Below, piece by piece: positions 36,278 through 46,246 of a DNA stretch of 64,000 nucleotides. The position numbers and the translations under genes were made by a program. Within the stretch, counting starts at the first letter, position 1. Each line of letters begins with the position of its first letter. Source of the DNA: M55B129 sp964506505 (GTDB lineage Bacteria; Bacillota; Dethiobacteria; DTU022); contig CAZDKY010000021.1 of the NCBI GenBank assembly GCA_964506505.1, positions 4,081-68,080 on the forward strand. Direction: 5' to 3'. The notes below the pieces were generated by a model, which saw only the letters and a program-made list of their open reading frames with translations, did no database searches and had not been told where the DNA came from.

Positions 36278-36534
36278 ACAATAAGAGAATGAAAAAGGCT
36301 TTGATGGGGTAAAACACTTTAACTTCCCGCTCAGAGAGGGGCTTCGCCGGCTGCAAGAGCCCCCGGTCCGTTAAAGGAATAAGCCGCCCCGGAGCTGCTG
36401 TGCTGAAAGTTTTCCTAACCTTTAAGTGCAGCCGGTTGCAAAACCGTTACTGCGTTGAGAGGCTCCGAAAAGGGCAAAAAGAGTGGTACCGCGGGAATAA
36501 ACCCGTCTCTTCCAAATAAGAGGCGGGTTTTCTT
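36278..36534 (+). ncRNA. T-box riboswitch leader with terminator
   Basis: A full T-box: stem I with distal-loop motifs (CAGAGAGG and GGCTGCAAGAGC near 36335-36360), the T-box AGAGTGGTACCGCGG (36480-36494), and a terminator AACCCGTCTCTT/AAGAGGCGGGTT (36499-36531) with a T-run. The UGGU of the T-box predicts a tRNA with discriminator A. The specifier loop reads GAAUAAGCCG between GTTAAAG and CCCC; candidates are GCC (Ala, followed by a purine) or AAG (Lys). No His codon fits there. It controls readthrough into the aminotransferase-hisHF-pdxST genes. Confidence 0.9.
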
Positions 36535-36652
36535 ATTGATCAAAAGTAACTACCACCAGAACCGGCCAGATAAGCTCGGACAGCCGGGATAAAAATGTAA
36601 TTCAGATCAACGAACTTACCGGACTGCGGCATCAATTAAGGGAGGGAAAAAG

Positions 36653-37897
36653 ATGAAAACGAAGTGGGATCAGCTGTTTGCAGAAAGAACCAGAAATATC
36701 TGCGGTTCACAGATCCGCCAGTATTTTGCCCTGACAGAAAGACCGGAGGTGATCTCCTTTGCCGGAGGGTTCCCCGGCAATGAATTCTTCCCAACCGCCG
36801 AAATCGCGGCAGCCGTGTCCGGACTGATGCAGGAAGAAGGAAATCGGTCTCTGCAGTACAGTTCAACGGAAGGCAGCATTGAGCTACGTTCTCTTATTGC
36901 CGAAAAGATGAACCGGCAAAAGGCCCAATGCAATCCGGAAAATATTATCATAACCGATGGCTCTCAGCAGGGGATCGATCTGCTGAGCCGCATCCTCATC
37001 AATCCGGGTGATCCAGTTCTGGTAGAGGAACCGTCTTATATCGGGGGCACAAGCGCTTTCAAATCTCACGGGGGTATACCTGTAGGCATAAAAATGGACC
37101 AGGACGGTCCACTCCCTCTTTCAATGGAAAAAGCTATTAGTATGCAAATCACAGAAGGAAAACAACCGAAGATGTTTTATACGGTATCCAATTTCCAAAA
37201 TCCCACCGGCGTAACCACCTCATATGAACGGCGGCTCGAGATATTGGAAATTGCTTCACGCCATAATATCATCATAGTTGAAGACAATCCTTACGGTGAA
37301 CTTTGCTACGAAGGGGAAATACCTCCAAGCTACAAATCACTTGACAGGGAAGAACGAGTCGTCTACCTGGGGTCTTTCTCGAAGATTCTCACACCCGGCA
37401 TCCGGATAGGCTGGATGGCCGGCCCCGGCCCCCTGATCGAAAAAGCAATTTTAACCAAACAATCAACAGATCTTTGTTCCAGCTCACTTGGCCAGCAACT
37501 GGCTTACCGCCTTTCAAGGGAAGGCTTTGTGGAAAAACACACCCGTAAGCTGATCGATCTATATCGCCGAAAAAGAGACATCATGATCGAAGCAATGGAT
37601 CATTACTTCCCTCCGGACATTGTGTATAATAAGCCCAGAGGAGGTTTCTTTATCTGGGTTGATTTCCCGTCTTTTTATCCCACCAGTAAAGAACTTCTCG
37701 AGCTGGCCCTGCAAAATAATGTTGCTTTTGTCCATGGAGAAGGATTTTCAAACAGCGAAGACGGAGGCACCCACAGCGCCCGCTTTTCGTTCAGCCAGCC
37801 CCTCCAGGAACATATTGAAACCGGTATCAATAAACTGGGAAAACTGTTCCGGGAAATCGAGACCAGGCAATCTCTCAAAACAGTGGAAAAAGTATAA
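36653..37897 (+). CDS. PLP-dependent class I/II aminotransferase (2-aminoadipate/LysN-like)
   Basis: Aminotransferase of 414 residues resembling the domain found in MocR regulators and LysN/2-aminoadipate or aromatic transaminases, without a GntR DNA-binding part. Landmarks: FAGGFPGNEFFP near 32, ITDGSQQGIDL near 98, FQNPTGVTTS near 180, EDNPYGEL near 215, and the PLP lysine in LGSFSKILTPGIRIGW near 244. GGGAGGG precedes the ATG. It is first in the T-box operon with hisH, hisF, pdxS and pdxT; pdxST make its cofactor. The amino acid sensed by the T-box would reveal its substrate, but I could not fix it. Confidence 0.88.
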   Translation: MKTKWDQLFAERTRNICGSQIRQYFALTERPEVISFAGGFPGNEFFPTAEIAAAVSGLMQEEGNRSLQYSSTEGSIELRSLIAEKMNRQKAQCNPENIIITDGSQQGIDLLSRILINPGDPVLVEEPSYIGGTSAFKSHGGIPVGIKMDQDGPLPLSMEKAISMQITEGKQPKMFYTVSNFQNPTGVTTSYERRLEILEIASRHNIIIVEDNPYGELCYEGEIPPSYKSLDREERVVYLGSFSKILTPGIRIGWMAGPGPLIEKAILTKQSTDLCSSSLGQQLAYRLSREGFVEKHTRKLIDLYRRKRDIMIEAMDHYFPPDIVYNKPRGGFFIWVDFPSFYPTSKELLELALQNNVAFVHGEGFSNSEDGGTHSARFSFSQPLQEHIETGINKLGKLFREIETRQSLKTVEKV

Positions 37898-37956
37898 CAG
37901 AGTATGCCGCATAATGTTATTCAAGACAGAGACAGCTGATTTGAAAGGGAAATATT

Positions 37957-38589
37957 ATGCCCTCGCTTGTAATAATAGACAGTGAATGCGCCAATTTAAA
38001 CAGTGTCTACCGGGCGACAGCAAAGGCTGGCCTGCAACCAGTGATATCAGGGAATCCTGACGTGATTACAGGTGCCAGGGCAGTTATCTTTCCCGGTGTT
38101 GGCTCTTTTGCCCATGCCGCGCAGGTGTTGTCGAAAAAGGGATTGGATAAAGTAATAATGGAAGTGATCTTAAAGAAAATCCCCTTTCTTGGCATCTGCC
38201 TCGGCATGCAGCTGCTCTGCAGCGAAAGCGAGGAATCCGTCAATACTGCAATAAAAGGTTTGGATCTGATACCTGGTCGGGTGAAGCGTTTCCCCAGCGG
38301 ATTGCCCGTACCTCATGTAGGTTGGAACCAGGTCGTGCCGGTTGTTGATCACCCTCTATTCTCGGGTTTGCCGGCAGGAAGCTATTTTTATTTTACTCAT
38401 TCCTACTACGTTGATCCCTGCCATGCGGAAGAAACCCTTGCCCGAACCGCATACGGATTTTCTTTTACTTCAGCGGTATTTAAAAATAATGTATTCGGGG
38501 TACAGTTTCATCCCGAAAAAAGCGGCCCGGCAGGCTTGCGCCTGCTCAGCAATTTTGGTAAGATTATAGACGGGCAGAGGCAAAAATAA
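37957..38589 (+). CDS. hisH: HisH, imidazole glycerol phosphate synthase glutaminase subunit
   Basis: Class I glutamine amidotransferase of 210 residues that feeds ammonia to HisF. It opens [20 protein letters not shown], has the oxyanion region FPGVGSF near 45, the nucleophile Cys in GICLGMQLL near 81, and the catalytic His/Glu in [10 protein letters not shown] near 184. It lies 59 bp after the aminotransferase and 23 bp before hisF. No hisA, hisB or hisG is in the window. Confidence 0.95.
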   Translation: MPSLVIIDSECANLNSVYRATAKAGLQPVISGNPDVITGARAVIFPGVGSFAHAAQVLSKKGLDKVIMEVILKKIPFLGICLGMQLLCSESEESVNTAIKGLDLIPGRVKRFPSGLPVPHVGWNQVVPVVDHPLFSGLPAGSYFYFTHSYYVDPCHAEETLARTAYGFSFTSAVFKNNVFGVQFHPEKSGPAGLRLLSNFGKIIDGQRQK

Positions 38590-38612
38590 CTTGCTATTAT
38601 AAGGAAATAATA

Positions 38613-39413
38613 ATGCTCGCCAAAAGAATAATCCCATGTCTTGATGTCCATGAAGGTCGGGTCGTTAAAGGAACCCGTTTTATCAACCTGAAAGATGCCG
38701 GAGACCCCGTTAAACTGGCCTCTTATTACGATTGTGAGGGAGCGGACGAAATAGTATTCCTGGACATCACCGCTTCCATCGAGGGCCGTAAAGCTATTCT
38801 CGACGTGGTCAGAAGAACAGCAGAATCGGTTTTTATACCCCTCACTGTTGGTGGAGGGATAGTTTCAGTGGAATTGATGCAGGAGCTGCTGCACTGCGGA
38901 GCTGATAAAATTTCTCTCAATACCGCCGCACTGCAGGATCCCTTGCTGATCCGCCTGGGGGCGGATCGCTTCGGCAGCCAGTGCATTATTGCCGCTATTG
39001 ATGCCCGGAGAAAAAATATTATCTCGGAAGGCAATCCGGCCTGGGAAGTGTATTCACACGGGGGAAGAAAGGCAACCGGCCGTGACGCCGTAGAATGGGC
39101 GATAGAAACTGAAAAACTTGGCGCCGGTGAAATTCTGCTTACCTCCATGGATGCCGACGGCACCAGGAAAGGTTATGAAATCGAACTTTTAAAAGCTGTT
39201 ACCGAAGCGGTTAATATTCCGGTGATCGCCTCCGGTGGCGCCGGGAAAATAGAACATCTATTTGAGGCGCTGACTGCCGGCGGGGCTCATGCTGTGCTGG
39301 CCGCTTCGATTTTGCACTACGGGACCTGCCGGATTTCCGAAATAAAACAATATCTTGCCGAAAATGGTCTGCCGGTGAGACCTGTTACCGGCAATGAAGA
39401 TTATGATTTGTGA
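38613..39413 (+). CDS. hisF: HisF, imidazole glycerol phosphate synthase cyclase subunit
   Basis: A TIM-barrel enzyme of 266 residues forming imidazole glycerol phosphate and AICAR with HisH. Visible: [20 protein letters not shown] with the catalytic Asp11, the phosphate site VGGGI near 82, the catalytic Asp in [13 protein letters not shown] near 178, and the second phosphate site ASGGAGK near 210. AICAR made here links histidine to the purine pathway, whose purF and guaA genes lie nearby on the other strand. It is followed 15 bp later by pdxS. Confidence 0.96.
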   Translation: MLAKRIIPCLDVHEGRVVKGTRFINLKDAGDPVKLASYYDCEGADEIVFLDITASIEGRKAILDVVRRTAESVFIPLTVGGGIVSVELMQELLHCGADKISLNTAALQDPLLIRLGADRFGSQCIIAAIDARRKNIISEGNPAWEVYSHGGRKATGRDAVEWAIETEKLGAGEILLTSMDADGTRKGYEIELLKAVTEAVNIPVIASGGAGKIEHLFEALTAGGAHAVLAASILHYGTCRISEIKQYLAENGLPVRPVTGNEDYDL

Positions 39414-39428
39414 GAGGAGATAGTTATA

Positions 39429-40313
39429 ATGAAAGAACAGGGCACCTATCGGGTTAAAAAAGGAATGGCCCAGATGCAAAAGGGCGGTGTAATCATGGAT
39501 GTAACCACCGTCGAACAGGCCAGGATTGCCGAAAATGCCGGGGCGGTTGCTGTAATGGCTTTGGAACGTGTTCCAGCCGATATCAGGGCGGCAGGTGGAG
39601 TTGCCCGGATGGCCGATCCCGAAATGATCTTGAAAATTATGGATGCAGTGACAATCCCGGTTATGGCCAAGGTCCGGATCGGCCATTTTGCCGAGGCACA
39701 GATAATTGAAGAGCTTGGAGTCGATTACATCGACGAGAGTGAAGTGCTTACGCCGGCTGATGAACAGTACCATATCAACAAGCACCTTTTCACGGTCCCC
39801 TTCGTCTGCGGGGCCAGAGATCTTGGCGAGGCGCTGCGCCGTATCTCCGAAGGAGCTGCGATGATCCGCACCAAGGGCGAACCTGGAACAGGCAACGTCG
39901 TTGAAGCGGTCCGCCACATGCGCCGGGTAATGGACCAAATTCGCGAGGTCCTGAGTAAGAAAGAAGACGAGCTTGTCGATCTGGCCAAGGTAATGGGGGT
40001 TTCAGTTGAAATGCTAGAAGAGGTCCGCAAAGAAGGCCGCCTTCCTGTGGTCAACTTTGCCGCCGGTGGAATCGCTTCCCCGGCAGATGCCTCCCTGATG
40101 ATGCAACTTGGTTCCGACGGGATTTTTGTCGGCTCCGGCATCTTCAAGGCTGCCATCCCTGAAAAAGTAGCCGAAGCTATCGTCCAGGCTACCCTGCACT
40201 ACGATGATCCAAAAGTTTTGGCTCAGGTTTCAAAAGGCCTGGGTGAAGCAATGCCCGGTGTGGAAATGTCGACACTGACCTCCGCCGACCGGATGCAGGA
40301 AAGAGGAATCTAA
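39429..40313 (+). CDS. pdxS: PdxS, pyridoxal 5'-phosphate synthase lyase subunit
   Basis: Makes PLP from ribose 5-phosphate, glyceraldehyde 3-phosphate and ammonia. The 294 residues are highly typical: [20 protein letters not shown] at the start, [20 protein letters not shown], the first active-site Lys in [11 protein letters not shown] near 81, the second Lys region TKGEPGTGN near 150, and [19 protein letters not shown] near 205. GAGGAGAT precedes the ATG. Placed after aminotransferase genes, it supplies their cofactor. It pairs with pdxT 5 bp downstream. Confidence 0.97.
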   Translation: MKEQGTYRVKKGMAQMQKGGVIMDVTTVEQARIAENAGAVAVMALERVPADIRAAGGVARMADPEMILKIMDAVTIPVMAKVRIGHFAEAQIIEELGVDYIDESEVLTPADEQYHINKHLFTVPFVCGARDLGEALRRISEGAAMIRTKGEPGTGNVVEAVRHMRRVMDQIREVLSKKEDELVDLAKVMGVSVEMLEEVRKEGRLPVVNFAAGGIASPADASLMMQLGSDGIFVGSGIFKAAIPEKVAEAIVQATLHYDDPKVLAQVSKGLGEAMPGVEMSTLTSADRMQERGI

Positions 40314-40318
40314 GGTTA

Positions 40319-40903
40319 ATGAAAATCGGAGTTCTCTCTGTTCAGGGTGCCGTAACGGAACATCTGCGGCACCTTGAACAGTGTAATGTAGAAAGTATCG
40401 CCGTAAAAAACAGGAAAACCCTGCAGCAGGTTAGTGGCCTGATTATCCCCGGTGGAGAGAGCACTACTATCGGTAAACTGATCTCCATCTTCGGCCTGGC
40501 CGATTTAATCAGGAAGCGAAGCAATGAAGGTAACCTTGCCATTTTCGGGACCTGTGCCGGCATGATCCTCATGGCCAGGGATATTTCAGACGGCCTGCCC
40601 GGACAGCCAAGCCTCAACCTGATGGATGTTCAGGTAAAACGTAACGCTTTCGGTCGCCAGCAGGAAAGCTTCGAGATGGAACTACAGTTTAATTCACTGG
40701 ACCACCCCCTGACTGCTATATTCATCAGGGCACCGATTATTGAAAAAACAGGATCGGGAGTAACAGTCCTGGCTTCTCTGCCCGAAGGCATTGTTGCAGC
40801 CAGACAGGACAACCTGCTGGCCACTTCGTTTCACCCGGAACTGGTAGAAGATCTGCGCATTCACCAGTATTTTATTGACATGTGCCACAATTTAAGTTTC
40901 TGA
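40319..40903 (+). CDS. pdxT: PdxT, pyridoxal 5'-phosphate synthase glutaminase subunit
   Basis: Glutaminase of 194 residues that delivers ammonia to PdxS. It starts MKIGVLSVQGAVTEHLRHLE, with IIPGGESTTIGKL near 43, the nucleophile Cys in FGTCAGMILMA near 79, and the His-x-Glu pair in ATSFHPELVED near 170. It is the last gene of the T-box operon, followed by a strong hairpin. Confidence 0.96.
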   Translation: MKIGVLSVQGAVTEHLRHLEQCNVESIAVKNRKTLQQVSGLIIPGGESTTIGKLISIFGLADLIRKRSNEGNLAIFGTCAGMILMARDISDGLPGQPSLNLMDVQVKRNAFGRQQESFEMELQFNSLDHPLTAIFIRAPIIEKTGSGVTVLASLPEGIVAARQDNLLATSFHPELVEDLRIHQYFIDMCHNLSF

Positions 40904-40963
40904 AATGAAAGTGAACAACAAATCTACAGGTTTTTGCGGTTTAATAGTGATCCGTCTAAAATT

Positions 40964-40999
40964 ATAGCCCGCCAATCTTCAATCATAGTGGCGGGCTAT
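40964..40999. terminator. Bidirectional terminator between pdxT and guaA
   Basis: ATAGCCCGCCA pairs perfectly with TGGCGGGCTAT around a 14-nt loop, with T-rich flanks on one side and A-rich on the other, suiting both converging operons. Confidence 0.8.
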
Positions 41000-41006
41000 T
41001 TATTTC

Positions 41007-42587
41007 TTATTCCCATTCTATCGTTCCGGGAGGTTTGGAAGTAATATCATAAACCACCCTGGCCGCTTCGGGGATTTCACCGGTGATGCGGGCAGACACT
41101 TTTTCCAGAAGATCATGAGGCAGACGGGCCCAGTCGGCAGTCATAGCATCCTCGGAAACAACCGCCCGCAGGGCAATTACCGGGCCATAATGGCGGTCAT
41201 CCCCCTTCACTCCAACCACATTAATCCCCGTTAAAACGGCAAAATACTGCCATAATTCTCCGTCCTGCCCAGCTTTGCTTACCTCTTCACGAAAAATAGC
41301 ATCTGCTTTCTGCAGCAGGGTTAATTTTTCAGCAGTTATCTCACCGATTATGCGCACAGCCAGTCCGGGCCCCGGAAAGGGTTGTCTTTTCAAAATTGAT
41401 TCGGGCAATCCCAGTTCGGCACCCACCAGCCGGACCTCATCCTTAAAAAGTTCCCGCAGCGGTTCGATGAGATCAAAACCCAGTTCTTCAGGCAGGCCGC
41501 CAACGTTATGGTGCGATTTTATGACGGCAGCACCTTTTACCGTACCGCTCTCGATAATATCCGGATATATCGTCCCCTGGGCCAGGCACGAAATATCGCC
41601 CATGGAAAGGGCCTTTTCCTTGAAAACCGCAATAAATTCTGCACCGATGATTTTTCTTTTCTCCTCCGGATCAGTAACCCCGGCCAGCTTCTGCAGGAAG
41701 CGCTCCCGGGCGTCAATATGCATGAACCGACCACGCAGCCTCTCACTGAAAAGCCTGCTGACCTGCCGGGCTTCATCAAGTCTGAGCAGCCCGTGATCGA
41801 CAAATATATATTTAGCTCTCTCTCCAAGAGCCCGGTCGAGCATAAAAGCAACCACCGTCGAATCAACCCCACCGCTCAAAGCACAAACGACTTTATCCTT
41901 TTTGCCAACAGCCTGCCTGATCTCGAGCACGGCATCTTCGACAAAACTGCGTGGGCTCCAGGTTCGGATGCACCGGCAAACATTGTAAAGAAAGCTCTGC
42001 AGAATACTGCCTCCTCCCGGGGTGTGAAATACCTCGGGGTGAAATTGAACTCCGTATATCTTTCGGTCATGATCGCCGATGGCCGCAATGGCACCGTTTT
42101 CGGTGCGGGCCAGTACCGAAAATCCGTTAGGCGCTTCCAGGACTTCGTCCTGGTGGCTCATCCATCCATAGAGCGATTCCCTGCTTTTGAAAAGGTCATC
42201 TATAAAAAGTGGTTCAGCCTCGATTATCTCGAAAGTAGTCCTGCCAAATTCCGAACGGTTACCCTTTTTTACTGTTCCGCCAAGATCCCGTGCTAACAGT
42301 TGCATGCCATAGCATATTCCCAAAACGGGAATTCCTCCCGTATATATTTTAGGATCGCACTGCGGCGCATCGGGACCGTAAACGCTGGCGGGACTACCCG
42401 AGAGGATGATGCCGGCCGGCTCGGCCTCTTCGATTTCATTCCAGGGAGTATTGTGAGGCATCAGTTCACAATAAACCCCGGCTTCTCTTATCCTGCGGGC
42501 TATGAGCATGCTGTACTGACCGCCAAAATCAAGGATAATTACTTTCTCACGCATACTGGTTGATTTCTCAGAAAGAAAATGTTCCAT
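41007..42587 (-). CDS. guaA: GMP synthase (glutamine-hydrolysing)
   Basis: Converts XMP to GMP with glutamine and ATP. The 526 residues contain a glutaminase domain (Cys in LGICYGMQLLA near 93, His/Glu in GVQFHPEVFHT near 180), an ATP-pyrophosphatase domain with the P-loop ALSGGVDSTVVA near 240, and a C-terminal dimerisation domain ending RVVYDITSKPPGTIEWE, the invariant tail. It opens with 12 extra residues before MREKVIILDFGGQYS; an internal ATG there (42551) is the alternative start. It lies 22 bp after purF, as last gene of the operon. Confidence 0.96.
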   Translation of the reverse strand: MEHFLSEKSTSMREKVIILDFGGQYSMLIARRIREAGVYCELMPHNTPWNEIEEAEPAGIILSGSPASVYGPDAPQCDPKIYTGGIPVLGICYGMQLLARDLGGTVKKGNRSEFGRTTFEIIEAEPLFIDDLFKSRESLYGWMSHQDEVLEAPNGFSVLARTENGAIAAIGDHDRKIYGVQFHPEVFHTPGGGSILQSFLYNVCRCIRTWSPRSFVEDAVLEIRQAVGKKDKVVCALSGGVDSTVVAFMLDRALGERAKYIFVDHGLLRLDEARQVSRLFSERLRGRFMHIDARERFLQKLAGVTDPEEKRKIIGAEFIAVFKEKALSMGDISCLAQGTIYPDIIESGTVKGAAVIKSHHNVGGLPEELGFDLIEPLRELFKDEVRLVGAELGLPESILKRQPFPGPGLAVRIIGEITAEKLTLLQKADAIFREEVSKAGQDGELWQYFAVLTGINVVGVKGDDRHYGPVIALRAVVSEDAMTADWARLPHDLLEKVSARITGEIPEAARVVYDITSKPPGTIEWE

Positions 42588-42609
42588 AAGTGGGTCTCCT
42601 TCCTTTTAT

Positions 42610-44034
42610 CTAATGACCTTCATCGGGATAATGACCCGTAAAGCAGGCCGTGCAATAATTTTCCGCACCTCTGCCGGCAGAGCTGTACAGATCTTCCGCC
42701 CTGGCAAAGGTCACTGAGTCAGCCCCAATTGAAGCAGCAAGGTAAGACAGGCTTTCTCCGGGCACTGCCAGATCAGATGCCACGGGAATGTCAATACCAT
42801 AATAACACGGGAAGCGATAAGGTGGTGAAGCTATGCAGAGATGAACTGTAGCAGCGCCGGCAGCGCGGAGAAGTTCAATCAGCACCCTGGCCGTGGTTCC
42901 CCGCACCAGGGAATCATCAACAAGGGCTACCCGTTTACCCTTGATTAAAGCAGTAATGGGATTGAATTTCAGACGGACGGCCTCTTCACGCCCGGCCCTT
43001 GTGGGCTCAATAAAAGTACGCCCCAGGTATGGATTACGGTGTATCGCCCATTCCAGAGGGATCCCCAGTTCATCGGCCAGGCCGATCCCCGCCGATATTC
43101 CTGAATCCGGTGATGGAACTACCAGATCCACGGAAGCAGGAATGCGTCCGGCCAGTTTCCGCCCCACTTTTTTGCGGAAAATGTGAACGCTTACCCCATC
43201 GATGACGCTGTCAGGCCGGGCAAAATAAACATATTCGAAGATACAGAGGGAAGCTTTCTCGGCCGCGGGAACAGAGAACGAACTTAAAACTCCACCGGCC
43301 GTGGAAACTATTTCCCCGGGTTTGATATCTCTTACAAAGGAGGCCCCCACCGTATCAAGAGCCGCCGTTTCAGAAGCAAAAACCGTGGCTCCATTCAACC
43401 TGCCGAGAACAAGAGGTCGAAACCCGCCCGGATCGCGAAAGGCAACTACTTCCCGGCCGTCTGTGGCCACGGCAGCGTATGCACCTTGAATAAGAGGAAC
43501 CGCTTTGCGTACCGCCTCACCCAGACCCCCGCGGCGATATTGGAAAATATAGGTCAGAATGATTTCACTGTCCGAGGTGCTGTGAAAAATATGACCTTCT
43601 TCAAGTAATTTTTGATGGAGAACTGCCGTATTGGTCAGGTTGCCGTTATGAGCCAAAGCGATTGCACTCCCGTCGCGGGAACGCGCCAGCAATGGCTGGG
43701 CGTTGGCCGGTTTGTTTGAACCGGTAGTGGAATATCGGACATGGCCGAGGATCGTATCGGCCGTGATTGATGTAAGAGAGCGGCGGGTAAAAACCCGGTC
43801 AACCAGCCCCATACCTTTCAGCAGAACCAGCCCTTCCGGACTACCATATGCCATACCGGCGCTTTCCTGCCCCCGGTGCTGCAACGCAAGCAATCCCAGG
43901 TAAGCAAGAATTGCCGCCCTTCCCGGGCCCCGGTAACCGGCAAGGGCAAATATCCCACACTTTTCCCGCGGTTTTCCCGGAGCTTCTTTTACAAAACCGG
44001 CGTGATTATTTACGGTTTTATCGATCTGCGGCAT
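42610..44034 (-). CDS. purF: Amidophosphoribosyltransferase PurF
   Basis: First committed enzyme of purine synthesis, making phosphoribosylamine from PRPP and glutamine. A 25-residue propeptide precedes the nucleophile C26 (REKCGIFALAG), the glutaminase domain follows with RGQESAGM and GHVRYST, then the PRPP loop VALVDDSLVRGTTARV near 370. The C-terminal CTACFTGHYP and other cysteines match the 4Fe-4S Bacillus-type enzyme, which is oxygen sensitive. It lies 31 bp after the second GYF-domain gene, in an odd operon that begins with envelope proteins. Confidence 0.95.
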   Translation of the reverse strand: MPQIDKTVNNHAGFVKEAPGKPREKCGIFALAGYRGPGRAAILAYLGLLALQHRGQESAGMAYGSPEGLVLLKGMGLVDRVFTRRSLTSITADTILGHVRYSTTGSNKPANAQPLLARSRDGSAIALAHNGNLTNTAVLHQKLLEEGHIFHSTSDSEIILTYIFQYRRGGLGEAVRKAVPLIQGAYAAVATDGREVVAFRDPGGFRPLVLGRLNGATVFASETAALDTVGASFVRDIKPGEIVSTAGGVLSSFSVPAAEKASLCIFEYVYFARPDSVIDGVSVHIFRKKVGRKLAGRIPASVDLVVPSPDSGISAGIGLADELGIPLEWAIHRNPYLGRTFIEPTRAGREEAVRLKFNPITALIKGKRVALVDDSLVRGTTARVLIELLRAAGAATVHLCIASPPYRFPCYYGIDIPVASDLAVPGESLSYLAASIGADSVTFARAEDLYSSAGRGAENYCTACFTGHYPDEGH

Positions 44035-44065
44035 TCCCCAATCCGTAATCTCTTTTCAATCGTTT

Positions 44066-45379
44066 CTAAATACTCTGGTCAGCAAAGCTTCGACCCGAAC
44101 CATCCAATTTAATCTTGTACAATGTATCATCTTCGTCGTGATCAAGATAATAGATCCAATCACCAGCCACTACTATGTATCGTACCGCTTCCGGGGTAAC
44201 CTGTTCCAGGCCGCTCCCATCAGTTCTTATCCTGGTCAGGGCAAAACCTTCATCTTCTGCAGCATAATAAAGCCATTCGCCAACCAGGTTGACAAACCAG
44301 GCCGGGTAATCAGTCAACACTTCTTTTTCCGTTCCGTCAATACGAATCCTGTAAAGACGGGAATTATCATCCATATTGTTGTAATATATCCAACCGTCAT
44401 CTGATACGTTTAGCCCGCCGGATGGTTCAGTATTAACCTGCTCCTTCTCCGTCCCATCAGTCTTCATCCGATAGATAGTTTCATTGTCGTCGACATTAAC
44501 ATAATAAAGCCAGTCGCCAACCGCATTGAGGAACCAGGCTGCATCGTCTCCCAGGCGCACCTGCGAGCCACCATCAGCATTGATACTGTAAATCCTGTTT
44601 TGATCATTTTCATTGAGATAAAAAAGTTGACTGTCAACAAGAGTGACAAACCAGGCCCCTTCGTCAGTCATGGACGTGCGTTCACTGCCATCAGTCTTAA
44701 TGCGGTAAAGACGGTTACCATCGTCACGGTTGCTGTAAAAGACCCAGCTCCCGATGCTGTTGATAAACCAGGCGGAATCGGCGCTGAGTAGACGGACGCC
44801 TCCTGAATAATCGGCATAAGCCAAAGCCCCACCCTCGTTGCTGCGGAAAATTATCCCATTTGAAACAGAAACAGCCAGACCACCATTGATAATATTACCG
44901 GCTGTGTTTCCCCTGCCCGAAAGAAAGAGTGAATCGCTTTCTTCGACCGGTTCCTCTACGGGATCCCACGGAGATTCTTCAACCGTTTCCTCCACCTGAG
45001 TAGCCGGGACTATATGATCCTCTTCAGCCTGTTCGGCACCATGGTAAAAAACAAAATAGTAGATCGCTCCCGCGGCAACCAGCAGGAATAGTACAGCGGC
45101 AATAACAATAACAGGTCTCATATTTTTCTTTCTGGCAGAGCCCTTTCCTGCTGCCTTCTCTGTCCCGGTTCCAGCAGGTGGAGGCGGTGCAGAGTTCACA
45201 AAATCGGGGATGCCGGTAAGCCCGGGCACATGATCAGCCCTGGTCCAATCGCCAAGTGCCTGATGCCAGACCTTGTCAGCCGGCTCGATCTTGCCAGTCT
45301 TTGATTTCTCCCAGAGCTGTTGCCAGCTGAAAGGACCGCTCTGTTGATCGTCTTTATACAAATACCAGCCTTCAGTCAT
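44066..45379 (-). CDS. GYF_2-domain membrane protein with DUF5050-like beta-propeller repeats
   Basis: A 437-residue protein of unknown function. Residues 3-56 form a GYF_2 domain (WYLYKDDQQSGPFSWQQLWE), a Pro-rich linker and basic KKN precede one membrane helix (88-111), an acidic Pro/Glu stretch follows, and then about six repeats of roughly 40 residues such as WLYYVNVDDNETIYRMKTDG, as in DUF5050 propeller-like proteins. Predicted topology: GYF domain inside, propeller outside. The stop is 31 bp before purF, and its ATG directly follows the Lgt-like gene stop. Its N-terminus resembles that of the 817-residue protein two genes upstream, so the pair may act together. Confidence 0.75.
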   Translation of the reverse strand: MTEGWYLYKDDQQSGPFSWQQLWEKSKTGKIEPADKVWHQALGDWTRADHVPGLTGIPDFVNSAPPPPAGTGTEKAAGKGSARKKNMRPVIVIAAVLFLLVAAGAIYYFVFYHGAEQAEEDHIVPATQVEETVEESPWDPVEEPVEESDSLFLSGRGNTAGNIINGGLAVSVSNGIIFRSNEGGALAYADYSGGVRLLSADSAWFINSIGSWVFYSNRDDGNRLYRIKTDGSERTSMTDEGAWFVTLVDSQLFYLNENDQNRIYSINADGGSQVRLGDDAAWFLNAVGDWLYYVNVDDNETIYRMKTDGTEKEQVNTEPSGGLNVSDDGWIYYNNMDDNSRLYRIRIDGTEKEVLTDYPAWFVNLVGEWLYYAAEDEGFALTRIRTDGSGLEQVTPEAVRYIVVAGDWIYYLDHDEDDTLYKIKLDGSGRSFADQSI

Positions 45380-46204
45380 TTAAACCGCCTCCCGATTCTT
45401 TGTCAACCTTATCATTTTATATAACCAGCAAGTAAATATCAATAAAGCCAGGCCGTAGACCAGAGGCCCGCGGACCAGGTTTGATAAATGGCTGGCCTGG
45501 GAAAAGTCGCGAAAAAAATAAGTAATAAACCGTCCCATCGTAAAAACAAGACCGAATACGGCCGCCGCCACCCCATCACCGGGCCTTCTCCGGTAAACCA
45601 GCCATGAGACCAGAGCTGCCAGCAATCCAGCAGCCATTTCGTAAAGCTGGGTCGGATGAACAGGCTGCGGTATTAATAAAAAAGGTGATTCTGAAAAATA
45701 AACCTGGTTGATATGAACAGGCGAACCGATAGGGAAAACCACTGCCCAGGGTAAATCAGTTACTTTCCCGTAACAACAACCGTTTAAAAAACAGCCAATT
45801 CTTGTTATCGCCGCTCCTATACCAACATGGGGAGCCAAACGATCAGTCAATTCCAGGAAAGGCAAAACTAATATTTTGGCTATCAGCCACCAGGAAAACA
45901 AAGCGGCAGCAAGACCGCCAAAGAGAGTAAAATTGCGAAAACTGACTTTACTCAACAGGGCGGGATTGGCAATAATTTCCTCAAAATAAAGCAGTCCATA
46001 GAGCAATCGTGCCCCAATGAAAAAAGACGTTATTAACACGACCAGGATGGCAGTTGTTTTAAACAATCCCAGGCGGCAATGGCGAAAATGGTACACTGCG
46101 GCCACTACCAGGTATAAGAGTGTCACCATCCCAAAAAAACGGTAGGCAGTGACGGGAATAACGCTGCCGTCACCCAGGCTGATAGTAAAAAGAACAGGGT
46201 GCAT
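45380..46204 (-). CDS. Lgt-like prolipoprotein diacylglyceryl transferase family protein
   Basis: A polytopic membrane protein of 274 residues in the Lgt family, which adds diacylglycerol to the lipobox cysteine of lipoproteins. Family landmarks: TRIGCFLNGCCYGK near residue 140 (canonical Lgt has RIGNFINxE at this place) and HPTQLYEMAAG near 180. The Cys-Cys in place of the usual polar/acidic residues suggests a paralogue with altered activity rather than the housekeeping Lgt. I choose the ATG at 46204, five bases after AAGGAG; the frame extends to 46246. It is sandwiched between two GYF-domain membrane proteins. Confidence 0.8.
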   Translation of the reverse strand: MHPVLFTISLGDGSVIPVTAYRFFGMVTLLYLVVAAVYHFRHCRLGLFKTTAILVVLITSFFIGARLLYGLLYFEEIIANPALLSKVSFRNFTLFGGLAAALFSWWLIAKILVLPFLELTDRLAPHVGIGAAITRIGCFLNGCCYGKVTDLPWAVVFPIGSPVHINQVYFSESPFLLIPQPVHPTQLYEMAAGLLAALVSWLVYRRRPGDGVAAAVFGLVFTMGRFITYFFRDFSQASHLSNLVRGPLVYGLALLIFTCWLYKMIRLTKNREAV

Positions 46205-46246
46205 TGATACTCCTTGGGCTGCTAAGAACAGTCCTTCCGGGACCAA

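Noticed and set aside
36278..36534. Histidine-specific T-box
   Set aside because: Tempting because of hisH and hisF, but neither the discriminator match nor the specifier loop supports histidine.
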